A stretch of 7,713 bases of DNA from Desulfobulbaceae bacterium (GCA_024643445.1 JAHEMX010000160.1:1-7713); one strand, 5' to 3'; shown: positions 1 to 6,811, counted from the stretch's first letter. The notes: generated from the letters alone by a model not told the origin. Program-made: numbers and translations.

Positions 1-15
1 CTTCAATTTTTACCG

Positions 16-2373
16 GTGTCAAATTCACACATAAAGCGTAAATCTCTTCAAAACGGGGTCGAAATTCTCGTCCGTGGCATCGTCCAGGGCGTAGGGTTTC
101 GACCCTTCGTTTTCAAACTGGCTTCCCGTTTTGGAGTCTTGGGCAGTGTCACCAATACTAGTGACGGGGTAGTCATACAGGCAATTACCCGGGACGAAAG
201 ACTTGTCTCCTTTATAGAAGCCATCACCTCGGAAGCGCCTCCCCTTGCCAGGATCATCGACCTGACGGTGCGACCGCTCAACAAACCGCTGCAGGCGGCC
301 TCCTTTACCATCATCGCCAGCCGGGTAAGCAATAGCAGCCAGGCCATCATCCCACCGGACATTGCGCTCTGCGCTGACTGTGAAGATGAACTCAATGATG
401 CACGGGACCGCCGTTATCGCTACCCGTTTATCAACTGCACCAATTGCGGCCCGCGTTTTTCAATCGTAGAAACAATACCCTACGACCGGCCGAAAACCTC
501 GATGAAGGTCTTTGACCTGTGTGCAATCTGCTCGGGTGAATATGATGATCCCGCAGACAGGCGCTTCCACGCCCAGCCAAACGCCTGCCCGGTCTGCGGC
601 CCCAGCATCAGCTGGCACGGGGCTGACGGAGCAGCAATTGACTGCCCGGATGTGGTTCAGGCGGCAATACAGGTGCTTGCTGCCGGCAGGATTGTTGCAA
701 TCAGGGGATTGGGCGGCTTCCATCTCAGCACCGACGCCTGCTCGGAAGAAGCCGTCAGGAGGCTGCGAACGCGCAAGAACAGACCGGCAAAACCCCTGGC
801 GATCATGGTCAGGGACATCACGACGGTAAAGAGATACTGCCACGTTTCAGAAGAAGAACGTATTGCCCTGACGTCCATTGAGCATCCCATCGTTCTTCTT
901 CGCCCTCGAAAGGAATCTGCCTTTACCAGCAGTCTCGCCCCGGATATGAGTGATATCGGCATGATGCTCCCCTACACGCCGCTGCACCATCTGCTTTTCA
1001 AGCAGGATAATTGCCCTGATGCCCTGGTGATGACCAGCGGCAACGCAAGCGGCGAACCGATCTGTATCTCCTCGGCAGATGCACTGGACCGTCTGCATGG
1101 AATAGCCGATTACTTTCTTCTGCATAACCGGGATATCGTGACCAGGGTAGACGATTCGGTGGCCAAGATTATCGGCGGGACCACCCGACTGTTCAGGCGC
1201 TCCCGCGGCTACGTGCCGGCTCCGCTGCAGGTCCCGTATGAACTGCCGCCTGTTATCGGCTGCGGCGGCGGCCTGAAAAGCACCTTCAGCCTTTCCCGGG
1301 GAAAAACGATTTTCCCGAGTCAGCATATCGGTGATCTCTTTAATCTTTCATCCTACGAATTTTATACGGAATCTGCTGATAAGCTCAAACGGCTGCTGCA
1401 TATAGAACCCGTTGCCGCCTGTTGCGACCTGCACCCTGATTATCTAAGCAGTCACTATGCCCGGGACCTGTCACTGCCCCTTTATACCATCCAGCATCAT
1501 CACGCTCATGCGGCTGCCGTCATGGCAGAACACGGCCTGACGGAGCCGGTACTGGCAATTATTCTCGACGGAACCGGGTATGGATCCGACGGCACCATCT
1601 GGGGAGGAGAGATCCTGCAGGCCGATCTGGTGTCGTTCAACCGGCTCGGGGCTCTCGAGACAATGGGTCTTCCCGGCGGTGATGCCGCCGCAGAAGAACC
1701 CTGGCGTATGGCACTCTCCTTCCTTTATCACCTTCTCGGCTCAAATGCTGCCCAATCGAAGCTGCTGGCCGCTGTTGATCAGACGCGCCGGGATGTGGTG
1801 GTACAGATGCTCGAGAATAACTTTAACACGCCGCTGACTTCAAGCTGCGGCAGGCTGTTTGATGCTGTGGCCGCCCTGCTCGGTCTGAGCCCGGTAACAA
1901 CTTTTGAAGGCCAGGCTGCCATGCAACTGGAATCATTGGCGAGGCAAGCCATTACAAATGGCTGGAAGGACTCCCTCATCCGGTCTCTGGGCGATGACTT
2001 CGCCGCTTTGCATCGGGAAAACGAACAAAGATGGGAGATTATTTCCTCGGAATTTGTTAAAAGGGTGGTAGACGAGAGCGCTTCCGGAAAAGACCGGTCA
2101 ACGATTGCACTGCAATTTCACTCCTGGCTTATCAGTTGTATTTCCCGCCTTGTCGAGAAACTCTCTGGAACCACAGGAATCACTGACATTGTTCTGTCAG
2201 GCGGCTGCATGCAGAACGGACTCTTGCTGGAAGGACTGAGTTTTACTCTGGCCGAACTGGGGCTGACGGTATACTCCGGCGCCCGGATCCCGATGAACGA
2301 CGGCGGGATTTCCATCGGCCAGACGGTTATAGGAGGATTACGACATGTGTCTTGCCGTACCGATGAGAGTTGA
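16..2373 (+). CDS. hypF: HypF, carbamoyltransferase of NiFe-hydrogenase maturation
   Basis: HypF uses carbamoyl phosphate and ATP to form carbamoyl-adenylate and transfers the carbamoyl group to the C-terminal cysteine of HypE, the first step toward the active-site cyanides; it is cytoplasmic. All four family modules are visible. An acylphosphatase domain starts at about residue 16 (VRGIVQGVGFRPFVF). Two C4 zinc fingers follow, each CxxC-x18-CxxC (C119/C122/C141/C144 and C169/C172/C191/C194). A YrdC-like domain covers about 211-400 (KNRPAKPLAIMV, TSGNASGEPI). A Kae1-like domain covers about 410-775 (HHHAH at 494-498, DGTGYGSDGT, LSGGCMQN, NDGGISIGQ). The length of 785 residues is near the usual family size of about 750-770. 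The start is uncertain: GTG at 16 is the only candidate in the window, has no clear Shine-Dalgarno sequence, and the frame stays open to base 1, so the true start may lie upstream. The 3' end overlaps hypC by 29 nt. Confidence 0.96.
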   Translation: MSNSHIKRKSLQNGVEILVRGIVQGVGFRPFVFKLASRFGVLGSVTNTSDGVVIQAITRDERLVSFIEAITSEAPPLARIIDLTVRPLNKPLQAASFTIIASRVSNSSQAIIPPDIALCADCEDELNDARDRRYRYPFINCTNCGPRFSIVETIPYDRPKTSMKVFDLCAICSGEYDDPADRRFHAQPNACPVCGPSISWHGADGAAIDCPDVVQAAIQVLAAGRIVAIRGLGGFHLSTDACSEEAVRRLRTRKNRPAKPLAIMVRDITTVKRYCHVSEEERIALTSIEHPIVLLRPRKESAFTSSLAPDMSDIGMMLPYTPLHHLLFKQDNCPDALVMTSGNASGEPICISSADALDRLHGIADYFLLHNRDIVTRVDDSVAKIIGGTTRLFRRSRGYVPAPLQVPYELPPVIGCGGGLKSTFSLSRGKTIFPSQHIGDLFNLSSYEFYTESADKLKRLLHIEPVAACCDLHPDYLSSHYARDLSLPLYTIQHHHAHAAAVMAEHGLTEPVLAIILDGTGYGSDGTIWGGEILQADLVSFNRLGALETMGLPGGDAAAEEPWRMALSFLYHLLGSNAAQSKLLAAVDQTRRDVVVQMLENNFNTPLTSSCGRLFDAVAALLGLSPVTTFEGQAAMQLESLARQAITNGWKDSLIRSLGDDFAALHRENEQRWEIISSEFVKRVVDESASGKDRSTIALQFHSWLISCISRLVEKLSGTTGITDIVLSGGCMQNGLLLEGLSFTLAELGLTVYSGARIPMNDGGISIGQTVIGGLRHVSCRTDES
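2331..2336 (+). promoter_or_regulatory. Shine-Dalgarno site of hypC inside hypF
   Basis: A consensus AGGAGG lies 8 nt before the hypC ATG and entirely within the hypF coding sequence. It fixes the hypC start at 2345 and shows that hypC translation starts before hypF translation ends, consistent with coupled synthesis of the two proteins. Confidence 0.85.
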
Positions 2374-2620
2374 GAAGGTCGAAGGGCATCCTGAAGATTT
2401 CAGCCAGGACCAGCTTGCGACCGTCACCATGGACGGTATCAGCAGAAAAGTCCGTCTTGACGTTGTTGACCGCTGGCCGGAGATCGGCGATTACGTTATT
2501 GTTCATGCCGGTTTCGCCATACATTCCCTGGAGGAGGAAGAGGCCAGGAAAAATATTGAACTGATCAAGGAACTCGCCTCCCATATGCCTGAAGAATTGC
2601 TGCAGGCCGGTACTGACTGA
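2345..2620 (+). CDS. hypC: HypC/HybG/HupF-family hydrogenase assembly chaperone
   Basis: HypC is a small cytoplasmic chaperone that binds HypD while the Fe(CN)2CO group is assembled, then carries that group to the hydrogenase large-subunit precursor. The protein has 91 residues, normal for the family. It begins with the signature MCLAVP, so Cys2, the iron-binding residue exposed after removal of Met1, is present. The second conserved segment GDYVIVHAGFAI supplies His54, which aligns with the His51 region of E. coli HypC. The C-terminal third (about 61-88) is charged and probably helical. The start is supported by a perfect ribosome binding site and by the signature falling exactly at the N-terminus. 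The stop shares one base with the hypD start (TGATG). Which hydrogenase it serves cannot be told, because no structural genes are in the window. Confidence 0.97.
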   Translation: MCLAVPMRVEKVEGHPEDFSQDQLATVTMDGISRKVRLDVVDRWPEIGDYVIVHAGFAIHSLEEEEARKNIELIKELASHMPEELLQAGTD

Positions 2621-3705
2621 TGAAATACGTTGACGAGTACCGCGATCGTTCGCTGGTTGAGCCGCTCGTTGCCGAACTGGCAAAATCAGTCAGCAGGCCG
2701 GCCCGTATCATGGAGGTGTGCGGTACTCATACCATGGCCATCTTTCGCTCCGGTGTTCGCTCGATTCTGCCGGAAGGACTTGAAATAGTATCCGGTCCTG
2801 GCTGCCCGGTCTGTGTCACCTCCGCGTCACACATGGATGCCTTCATTGGTATGGCGGACCTGCCGAATGTCAGGGTTTCCATTTTCGGAGACCTTTTCCG
2901 GGTACCGGGCAGCCGCGGCTCGCTGGCCAATGCCAGTTCACGCGGTGCCAAGGTCGATATCGTCTATTCCCCGGTGGACGCACTCGAATGTGCCAAACAG
3001 AACCCGAGGGACCTCGTTGTCTTTCTCGGCGTCGGTTTTGAAACCACCACGCCCGGCATTGCCGCGACTATTCTTGCCGCACATCGTGAAAAGGTCGAAA
3101 ATTTCTGCGTCTTTTCAACCCAAAAGGTCATTCCCGGTCCGCTGGAAGTCCTGATGCAGGACCCGGAACTCAAAATCAACGGCCTGCTTTGTCCCGGCCA
3201 TGTCAGTGCCATTATCGGCGCAGGGGCCTACCAGCCATTTGTCGACAACTATGGGCTGGCGTGCGTTGTCGCCGGTTTTGAGCCGGCCGACCTGCTCAAG
3301 GGCCTCATTATGCTGGCCAGACAGATCGGCGAAGGACGTCCGCGGGTGGAAAACATCTATCCCCGCGCCGTCTCCTGGGAAGGAAACAGGCGAGCCATGG
3401 CCATGGTAGACGAGATTTTTGAACCGGTCGATATGCAGTGGCGCGGACTTGGTGTTCTACCGCAGAGCGGTCTGGCAATCAGGGACAAGTACGCAACTTT
3501 CGATGCCCAGAAACGGCTGGCCATTGCTATCCCCGAAGCAGAGGAGGCCAAAGGCTGTCTCTGCGGGCAGATCCTCAAGGGCCAGACCATTCCCACCCGG
3601 TGCCCCCTGTTTGACACCCGCTGCACACCGGGCACACCGGTGGGCCCCTGCATGGTATCGAGTGAAGGTACCTGCGCCGCCTACCATAAATATGGCCGTG
3701 ATTGA
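2620..3705 (+). CDS. hypD: HypD, iron-sulfur scaffold for Fe(CN)2CO assembly
   Basis: HypD carries a [4Fe-4S] cluster and, with HypC, forms the scaffold on which iron receives its CN and CO ligands. The protein has 361 residues, a typical family length. The N-terminal part shows EVCGTHT (C34) and GPGCPVC (C62, C65), the conserved redox and iron-handling cysteines. The central FLGVGFETTTPG (about 136-146) and CPGHVSAIIG (about 191-200) are family signatures. The C-terminal region has the cluster-ligand group KGCLCG (C313, C315), C328, C335, C344 and C352; I did not assign which four bind the cluster. The ATG overlaps the hypC stop by one base and lacks a strong Shine-Dalgarno sequence of its own, so translation probably depends on ribosomes finishing hypC. 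Nothing in the sequence suggests decay. Confidence 0.97.
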   Translation: MKYVDEYRDRSLVEPLVAELAKSVSRPARIMEVCGTHTMAIFRSGVRSILPEGLEIVSGPGCPVCVTSASHMDAFIGMADLPNVRVSIFGDLFRVPGSRGSLANASSRGAKVDIVYSPVDALECAKQNPRDLVVFLGVGFETTTPGIAATILAAHREKVENFCVFSTQKVIPGPLEVLMQDPELKINGLLCPGHVSAIIGAGAYQPFVDNYGLACVVAGFEPADLLKGLIMLARQIGEGRPRVENIYPRAVSWEGNRRAMAMVDEIFEPVDMQWRGLGVLPQSGLAIRDKYATFDAQKRLAIAIPEAEEAKGCLCGQILKGQTIPTRCPLFDTRCTPGTPVGPCMVSSEGTCAAYHKYGRD

Positions 3706-3734
3706 TACCCCGATGCCATTATCCGACGTAGTTA

Positions 3735-3757
3735 GAACGGCAAAAAGCCGCCCGTTC
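3735..3757 (+). other. Short hairpin in the hypD-hypE gap
   Basis: GAACGG (3735-3740) is complementary to CCGTTC (3752-3757). An alternative inner stem, CGGC/GCCG (3738-3741 and 3747-3750), closes on five A residues. The two pairings share bases and could be alternative folds. No T-run follows, so this is not an intrinsic terminator. It could be an RNA-processing or stability element between hypD and hypE, or chance. Confidence 0.3.
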
Positions 3758-3773
3758 CAACCCGATGTTAACC

Positions 3774-3778
3774 AGGAG
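3774..3778 (+). promoter_or_regulatory. Distant Shine-Dalgarno-like AGGAG before hypE
   Basis: This is the only purine-rich ribosome-binding candidate before hypE. It lies 16 nt upstream of the ATG at 3795, longer than the usual 5-10 nt. The other in-frame ATG, at 3765, precedes this motif and has no such site, so the motif favours 3795 without proving it. The long spacing may mean weak initiation. Confidence 0.45.
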
Positions 3779-3794
3779 ATCCGGTCACAACACT

Positions 3795-4808
3795 ATGGCA
3801 GAAAAAACCATCCTTCTTGATCACGGCAGCGGCGGCATGGCCAGCCAGGAGCTGATCAGCACTCTTTTCCTGAAGCATCTCGACAACCCGATCCTTCGTG
3901 GACTCGAGGACAGTGCGGTGCTGGAGAATAAGGCGGGCCGGCTGGCATTCACCACTGACAGTTATGTGGTCGATCCTCTGTTCTTTCCGGGCGGTGATAT
4001 CGGCAAGCTGGCCGTTCACGGAACCATAAACGATCTGGCCATGCGGGGTGCGGCGCCGCTTTGCCTGAGCCTGGCGCTTATCCTTGAAGAAGGAATGGCT
4101 CTTGCTGATCTGGAAAAAATTATTATCTCCATCAGCCAAGCCTCCAGGCAGAGCGGGGTGCCCATTGTCACCGGCGACACCAAGGTTGTCCCGAGAGGCA
4201 AAGCTGACAAAGTATTTATCAATACTTCCGGGATCGGTATTGTCCCCGATGGTATCGACATCTCCTCAAGACATGCCAAAGCCGGTGACGCCATCATCCT
4301 CTCCGGCAGCATGGGTGATCACGGTATTACCATCATGACCAGAAGGGCCGGAATCTCACTGGACGGTAATCTGCAGAGCGATACGAGGCCGCTGCACAAC
4401 CTTGCTGCCCGTCTGCTCAAGAAGTATCCGGAGGCCATTCATACCTTTCGGGATCCGACCAGGGGCGGTGTTGCAACGTCCCTTAATGAGATTGCCGCAA
4501 ACAGCGGACTTTCAATCATCATGGAAGAGCAGCGTCTCCCCGTGCGAGCTGAAGTCAGGGCTGCCTGTGAAATCCTCGGCCTCGAGCCGCTCTATCTGGC
4601 CAATGAAGGGAAATGTCTGGCTGTCGTAGACGGTGCGAAGGCGGATGAGATTGTTGCGCTCATGCGGGAAACCCCGGAAGCAAGAGAGGCCGTCGTGATC
4701 GGCCGGGTGGTCGACGGAAAAGGCGGGCGGGTTGTCATCAACACGCCCATTGGCGGCTCCCGGGTCGTAACCCCACTGCACGGCGAGCCTTTGCCGAGAA
4801 TCTGTTAA
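3795..4808 (+). CDS. hypE: HypE, carbamoyl dehydratase of hydrogenase maturation
   Basis: HypE accepts a carbamoyl group from HypF on its C-terminal cysteine and dehydrates it with ATP to a thiocyanate, the cyanide donor for the active-site iron. It belongs to the PurM/SelD-like ATP-binding fold. The protein has 337 residues from the chosen start, a normal length. The N-terminal signature LLDHGSGG (7-14) sits where the family expects it. The nucleotide-binding region includes FTTDSYVVDPLFFPGGDIG (52-70) and INDLAMRGAAP (78-88), and the second domain has FRDPTRGGVATSLNEIA (218-234). The catalytic tail PRIC ends at Cys337, the last residue. An upstream in-frame ATG at 3765 would add MLTRRSGHNT, which does not look like HypE N-termini, so 3795 is preferred. 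The gene lies 89 nt after hypD, in the same presumed transcript. Confidence 0.96.
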   Translation: MAEKTILLDHGSGGMASQELISTLFLKHLDNPILRGLEDSAVLENKAGRLAFTTDSYVVDPLFFPGGDIGKLAVHGTINDLAMRGAAPLCLSLALILEEGMALADLEKIIISISQASRQSGVPIVTGDTKVVPRGKADKVFINTSGIGIVPDGIDISSRHAKAGDAIILSGSMGDHGITIMTRRAGISLDGNLQSDTRPLHNLAARLLKKYPEAIHTFRDPTRGGVATSLNEIAANSGLSIIMEEQRLPVRAEVRAACEILGLEPLYLANEGKCLAVVDGAKADEIVALMRETPEAREAVVIGRVVDGKGGRVVINTPIGGSRVVTPLHGEPLPRIC

Positions 4809-4812
4809 CCAT

Positions 4813-4940
4813 GATGGCGTCGTAAAAACTCTCCATTTGCTTCGTTGCTACAAAATTTCTATCATCACGACGTACTGGAGTACGCCGAAATAATAGAAAT
4901 TTTTATGCGCCTCGCAAATGAAGTTTTTTACTTAGCCATC
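4813..4940. repeat. Long imperfect hairpin repeat, copy 1 (hypE-peptidase gap)
   Basis: This AT-rich intergenic element folds on itself in three nested parts. The outer arms are 4813-4840 and 4913-4940, beginning GATGGCGTCGTAAAAAC and ending TTTTTACTTAGCCATC. The middle arms, 4848-4865 and 4890-4907, match at most positions. The core CGTACT-GG-AGTACG (4871-4884) is a perfect 6-bp stem. The first 15 and last 16 bases of the comparable 4816-4940 segment are identical to copy 2 at 5853-5976. It looks like a REP- or MITE-like non-coding element; the open frame across it encodes nothing credible. It fills most of the 175-nt gap after hypE and could act as a transcript stabiliser, processing site or partial terminator. 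Confidence 0.88.
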
Positions 4941-4948
4941 GTGTATTT

Positions 4949-4967
4949 GACTTTTTACGAATTCATC
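4949..4967. repeat. Extra terminus-like sequence beyond repeat copy 1
   Basis: The reverse complement of this stretch begins GATGAATTCGTAAAAAGTC and matches the left end of copy 1 (GATGGCGTCGTAAAAACTC) at 15 of 19 positions, in inverted orientation. It may be an alternative outer right end of copy 1 or a leftover end of another family member. Nothing equivalent is seen after copy 2. Confidence 0.5.
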
Positions 4968-4983
4968 AACCAGAAAGAAATCT

Positions 4984-5487
4984 ATGAATACTACAGAAAA
5001 GAAAATCGGCATCCTTGGCGTCGGCAACCTGATTGTCGGGGATGAAGGTTTTGGCGTGCATGCCGTTCGCTACCTCGAAGAAAATTACCGATTTCCCGAC
5101 AACGTCCTCATCCTGGACGGCGGAACGGCCGGGATTTATATGAGTCCCTTTCTGGAAGAATGCGACCCGGTCATTGTTATTGACGTGGTTGACATCGATG
5201 CCGAGCCCGGATCAATGCACTATTACAGCAACGCTGATGTCAAGGCCGGCAAAATCAGCACACGGATGTCCCCGCACCAGCTTGGTTTACTCGAAGTTCT
5301 TGAAATCTGCAAATTACGGGATGCTGCACCCGAGTCGGTGGAATTTTACTGTGTTGTTCCGAAGGTACTCGAGACCACCGATCAACTCTCCGATGTGGTC
5401 GCCCCCCGGGTCAAGGAAATCTGCGCTATTGTCCTGAAGCGCCTGCAAGAGATGGGCGTTCAGGTGAGTAGCCGAACGGCAGACTGA
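4984..5487 (+). CDS. HyaD/HybD-type hydrogenase maturation peptidase (M52 family)
   Basis: This endopeptidase removes the C-terminal extension of a NiFe-hydrogenase large subunit after nickel insertion, the last maturation step. The protein has 167 residues, typical of the family. It starts with the signature GILGVGNLIVGDEGFG (9-24) and contains LDGGTAG (44-50), IDVVD (66-70) and SPHQLGLLEVLE (96-107). The metal ligands known from E. coli HybD (Glu16, Asp62, His93) correspond to Glu21, Asp67 and His98. The LDGGTAG and SPHQLGL segments resemble HyaD/HybD more than HycI, pointing to an uptake-type (group 1) large subunit as substrate; that is inferred. ATG at 4984 places the signature correctly and is preceded only by a weak purine stretch (AGAAAG). 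hypA follows after 11 nt, so the two are probably co-transcribed. I leave the symbol blank because hyaD, hybD, hupD and hynC are all used for this family. Confidence 0.95.
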   Translation: MNTTEKKIGILGVGNLIVGDEGFGVHAVRYLEENYRFPDNVLILDGGTAGIYMSPFLEECDPVIVIDVVDIDAEPGSMHYYSNADVKAGKISTRMSPHQLGLLEVLEICKLRDAAPESVEFYCVVPKVLETTDQLSDVVAPRVKEICAIVLKRLQEMGVQVSSRTAD

Positions 5488-5498
5488 GAGGAGGCGAA

Positions 5499-5846
5499 AT
5501 GCATGAAATTTCACTGGTCCAGGGACTGCTTGATCAGCTGCATTCCATCGCCCGGGAAAACAATGCCAAACAGGTATTGCGGGTGACGATGATTATTGGC
5601 CCGCTGTCCGGAGTTGTGGTAGAGTCATTTGAATTCGGCTTTGACATTTTATCCAGACAGGACGATCTTGTTCGGGATGCAAAACTTGAAATCATTATTC
5701 CCGAGGTCACTTATCGGTGCAGCAATTGCGGGCAAGAGGAAGTTACCAGCCGTGCGCGACCGGCACAATGCGCAAAATGCGGCGACCGGATTCTCATTGC
5801 CACCCAGGGAGATGACCTGATACTGCGGCAGGTCGAAATGGAATAA
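5499..5846 (+). CDS. hypA: HypA, nickel metallochaperone for hydrogenase
   Basis: HypA binds nickel and, with HypB, delivers it to the hydrogenase large-subunit precursor in the cytoplasm. The protein has 115 residues, the usual length. It begins MHEISLV, placing the nickel ligand His2 and the conserved Glu3 at the N-terminus, so the start is secure. A structural zinc site is formed by C74-x2-C77 and C91-x2-C94. A conserved central ESFEFGFDIL (about 42-51) lies before the zinc domain. AGGAGG at 5489-5494 is only 4 nt before the ATG, a short but strong site. Unlike in many genomes, hypB is not immediately adjacent: a 191-nt gap with a repeat element intervenes. The gene is paired with the peptidase instead. 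Confidence 0.97.
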   Translation: MHEISLVQGLLDQLHSIARENNAKQVLRVTMIIGPLSGVVVESFEFGFDILSRQDDLVRDAKLEIIIPEVTYRCSNCGQEEVTSRARPAQCAKCGDRILIATQGDDLILRQVEME

Positions 5847-5849
5847 ATC

Positions 5850-5976
5850 ATTGGCGTCGTAAAAACTTCGATCTACTTCGTCGTGGAACTTTTTCCGGCA
5901 CTCGGCATACTATCTGTATGCCTTCGCGCCTGAAAAACTACCACTCCTTGTTTATCTCTGTTTTTACTTAGCCATC
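5850..5976. repeat. Long imperfect hairpin repeat, copy 2 (hypA-hypB gap)
   Basis: This is the second member of the family seen at 4813-4940, in the same orientation. It shares GGCGTCGTAAAAACT at its left end (5853-5867) and TTTTTACTTAGCCATC at its right end (5961-5976), and is nearly the same length (124 versus 125 nt between those marks). The interior differs in sequence but keeps the architecture: arms 5884-5900 and 5927-5943 are largely complementary, and the core GGCATAC-TATCT-GTATGCC (5904-5922) is a perfect 7-bp stem. It starts four bases after the hypA stop and ends 61 nt before hypB. It is non-coding, with a likely role in transcript structure, or it is a mobile-element relic. Confidence 0.88.
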
Positions 5977-6037
5977 TTTTGAAGTTGGACAGAGTTTATA
6001 CGAGATTCTCAATCATAACATTTAAGGTAGAACAGCC

Positions 6038-6811
6038 ATGTGCGATGTATGCGGATGCCACACTCACAGTCACGGCGACAAGCACGACCATAGCCACAGC
6101 CACGGGCACAGTCACTCCCATGACGAATCGGTGATCGTCGATATCAACCGGTCACTTTTTGCTGCCAATGATGCCATGGCCCGCAGCAACAGGGAACATT
6201 TCGATACTGAAAAGATTGTAGCAATAAACCTGATCTCAAGCCCCGGTTCCGGCAAGACCACCCTGCTCGAGCACACCATCGACCGTATCGGCAAAGAAAT
6301 CAATATCGGCGTTATCGAAGGGGACATCGAAACAGACCGGGATGCAGCACGCATCCGGGCCAAGGGGGTACCGGCCATTCAGCTCACCACCGGCGGAGCC
6401 TGTCACCTTGATGCCTCGATGATCCACCGGGGCTTCCACCAGCTGCAGAAAGAGCCGGGCGGAGATAAGATCGATCTGCTGGTCATAGAGAATGTCGGCA
6501 ATCTTGTCTGTCCGGCAACCTTTGATCTCGGGGAGCACCGGCGGGTGGTGCTCGTATCTGTGCCGGAAGGGCCTGACAAGCCCGCAAAGTATCCCAAAGC
6601 CTTTACCACCTCCCAGGTATTTCTCATTACCAAGACAGATCTCCTGCCCTACTTCGATTTTCCGGTTCCAGAGGCCACGCGGGAAGCGCTCGAGCTCAAT
6701 CCATCCCTTGAGGTGATGGCTTTTTCCGCCACCTCGGGCGAGGGATTCGATATCTGGCTGGATTACCTGCGCGACCTGGTTAAAACGGTGAGGGGAAAAC
6801 AGCCGGCCTGA
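6038..6811 (+). CDS. hypB: HypB, nickel-binding GTPase of hydrogenase maturation
   Basis: HypB is a SIMIBI-class GTPase that couples GTP hydrolysis to nickel transfer, with HypA, into the hydrogenase large subunit. The protein has 257 residues. The N-terminus MCDVCGC (C2, C5, C7) is the high-affinity CxxCGC nickel site. It is followed by a histidine-rich tract with ten His between residues 8 and 28, a likely nickel-storage segment. The G domain shows Walker A SSPGSGKTT (67-75), EGDIETDRDA (94-103), the metal site TTGGACHLDA (C122, H123), ENVGNLVCPA (C158) and the specificity motif TKTD (198-201). The start is fixed by the MCDVCGC motif and by AAGG (6024-6027), 10 nt upstream. It is separated from hypA by repeat copy 2 and may depend on read-through or on a promoter I could not identify. 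Confidence 0.97.
   Translation: MCDVCGCHTHSHGDKHDHSHSHGHSHSHDESVIVDINRSLFAANDAMARSNREHFDTEKIVAINLISSPGSGKTTLLEHTIDRIGKEINIGVIEGDIETDRDAARIRAKGVPAIQLTTGGACHLDASMIHRGFHQLQKEPGGDKIDLLVIENVGNLVCPATFDLGEHRRVVLVSVPEGPDKPAKYPKAFTTSQVFLITKTDLLPYFDFPVPEATREALELNPSLEVMAFSATSGEGFDIWLDYLRDLVKTVRGKQPA

Noticed and set aside
460..1326. Long antisense open frames inside hypF (460-843 and 847-1326 on the - strand)
   Set aside because: They mirror the codon pattern of hypF and carry no motifs, and the sense-strand protein is fully accounted for by HypF domains.
3692..3820. A 42-codon open frame starting MAVIDTPM that overlaps the end of hypD and the start of hypE
   Set aside because: It has no Shine-Dalgarno sequence, no recognisable motif, and overlaps two solid genes; nothing beyond the absence of stops supports it.
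4845..5045. A 66-codon open frame between hypE and the peptidase gene
   Set aside because: It runs through hairpin repeat copy 1 and into the peptidase gene in another frame. Its composition simply reflects the AT-rich repeat, and it has no ribosome binding site.
5985..6020. Possible sigma-70 promoter before hypB (TTGGAC as -35)
   Set aside because: No -10 hexamer of reasonable quality lies 16-18 nt downstream; TTTATA is too close and TCATAA too far.
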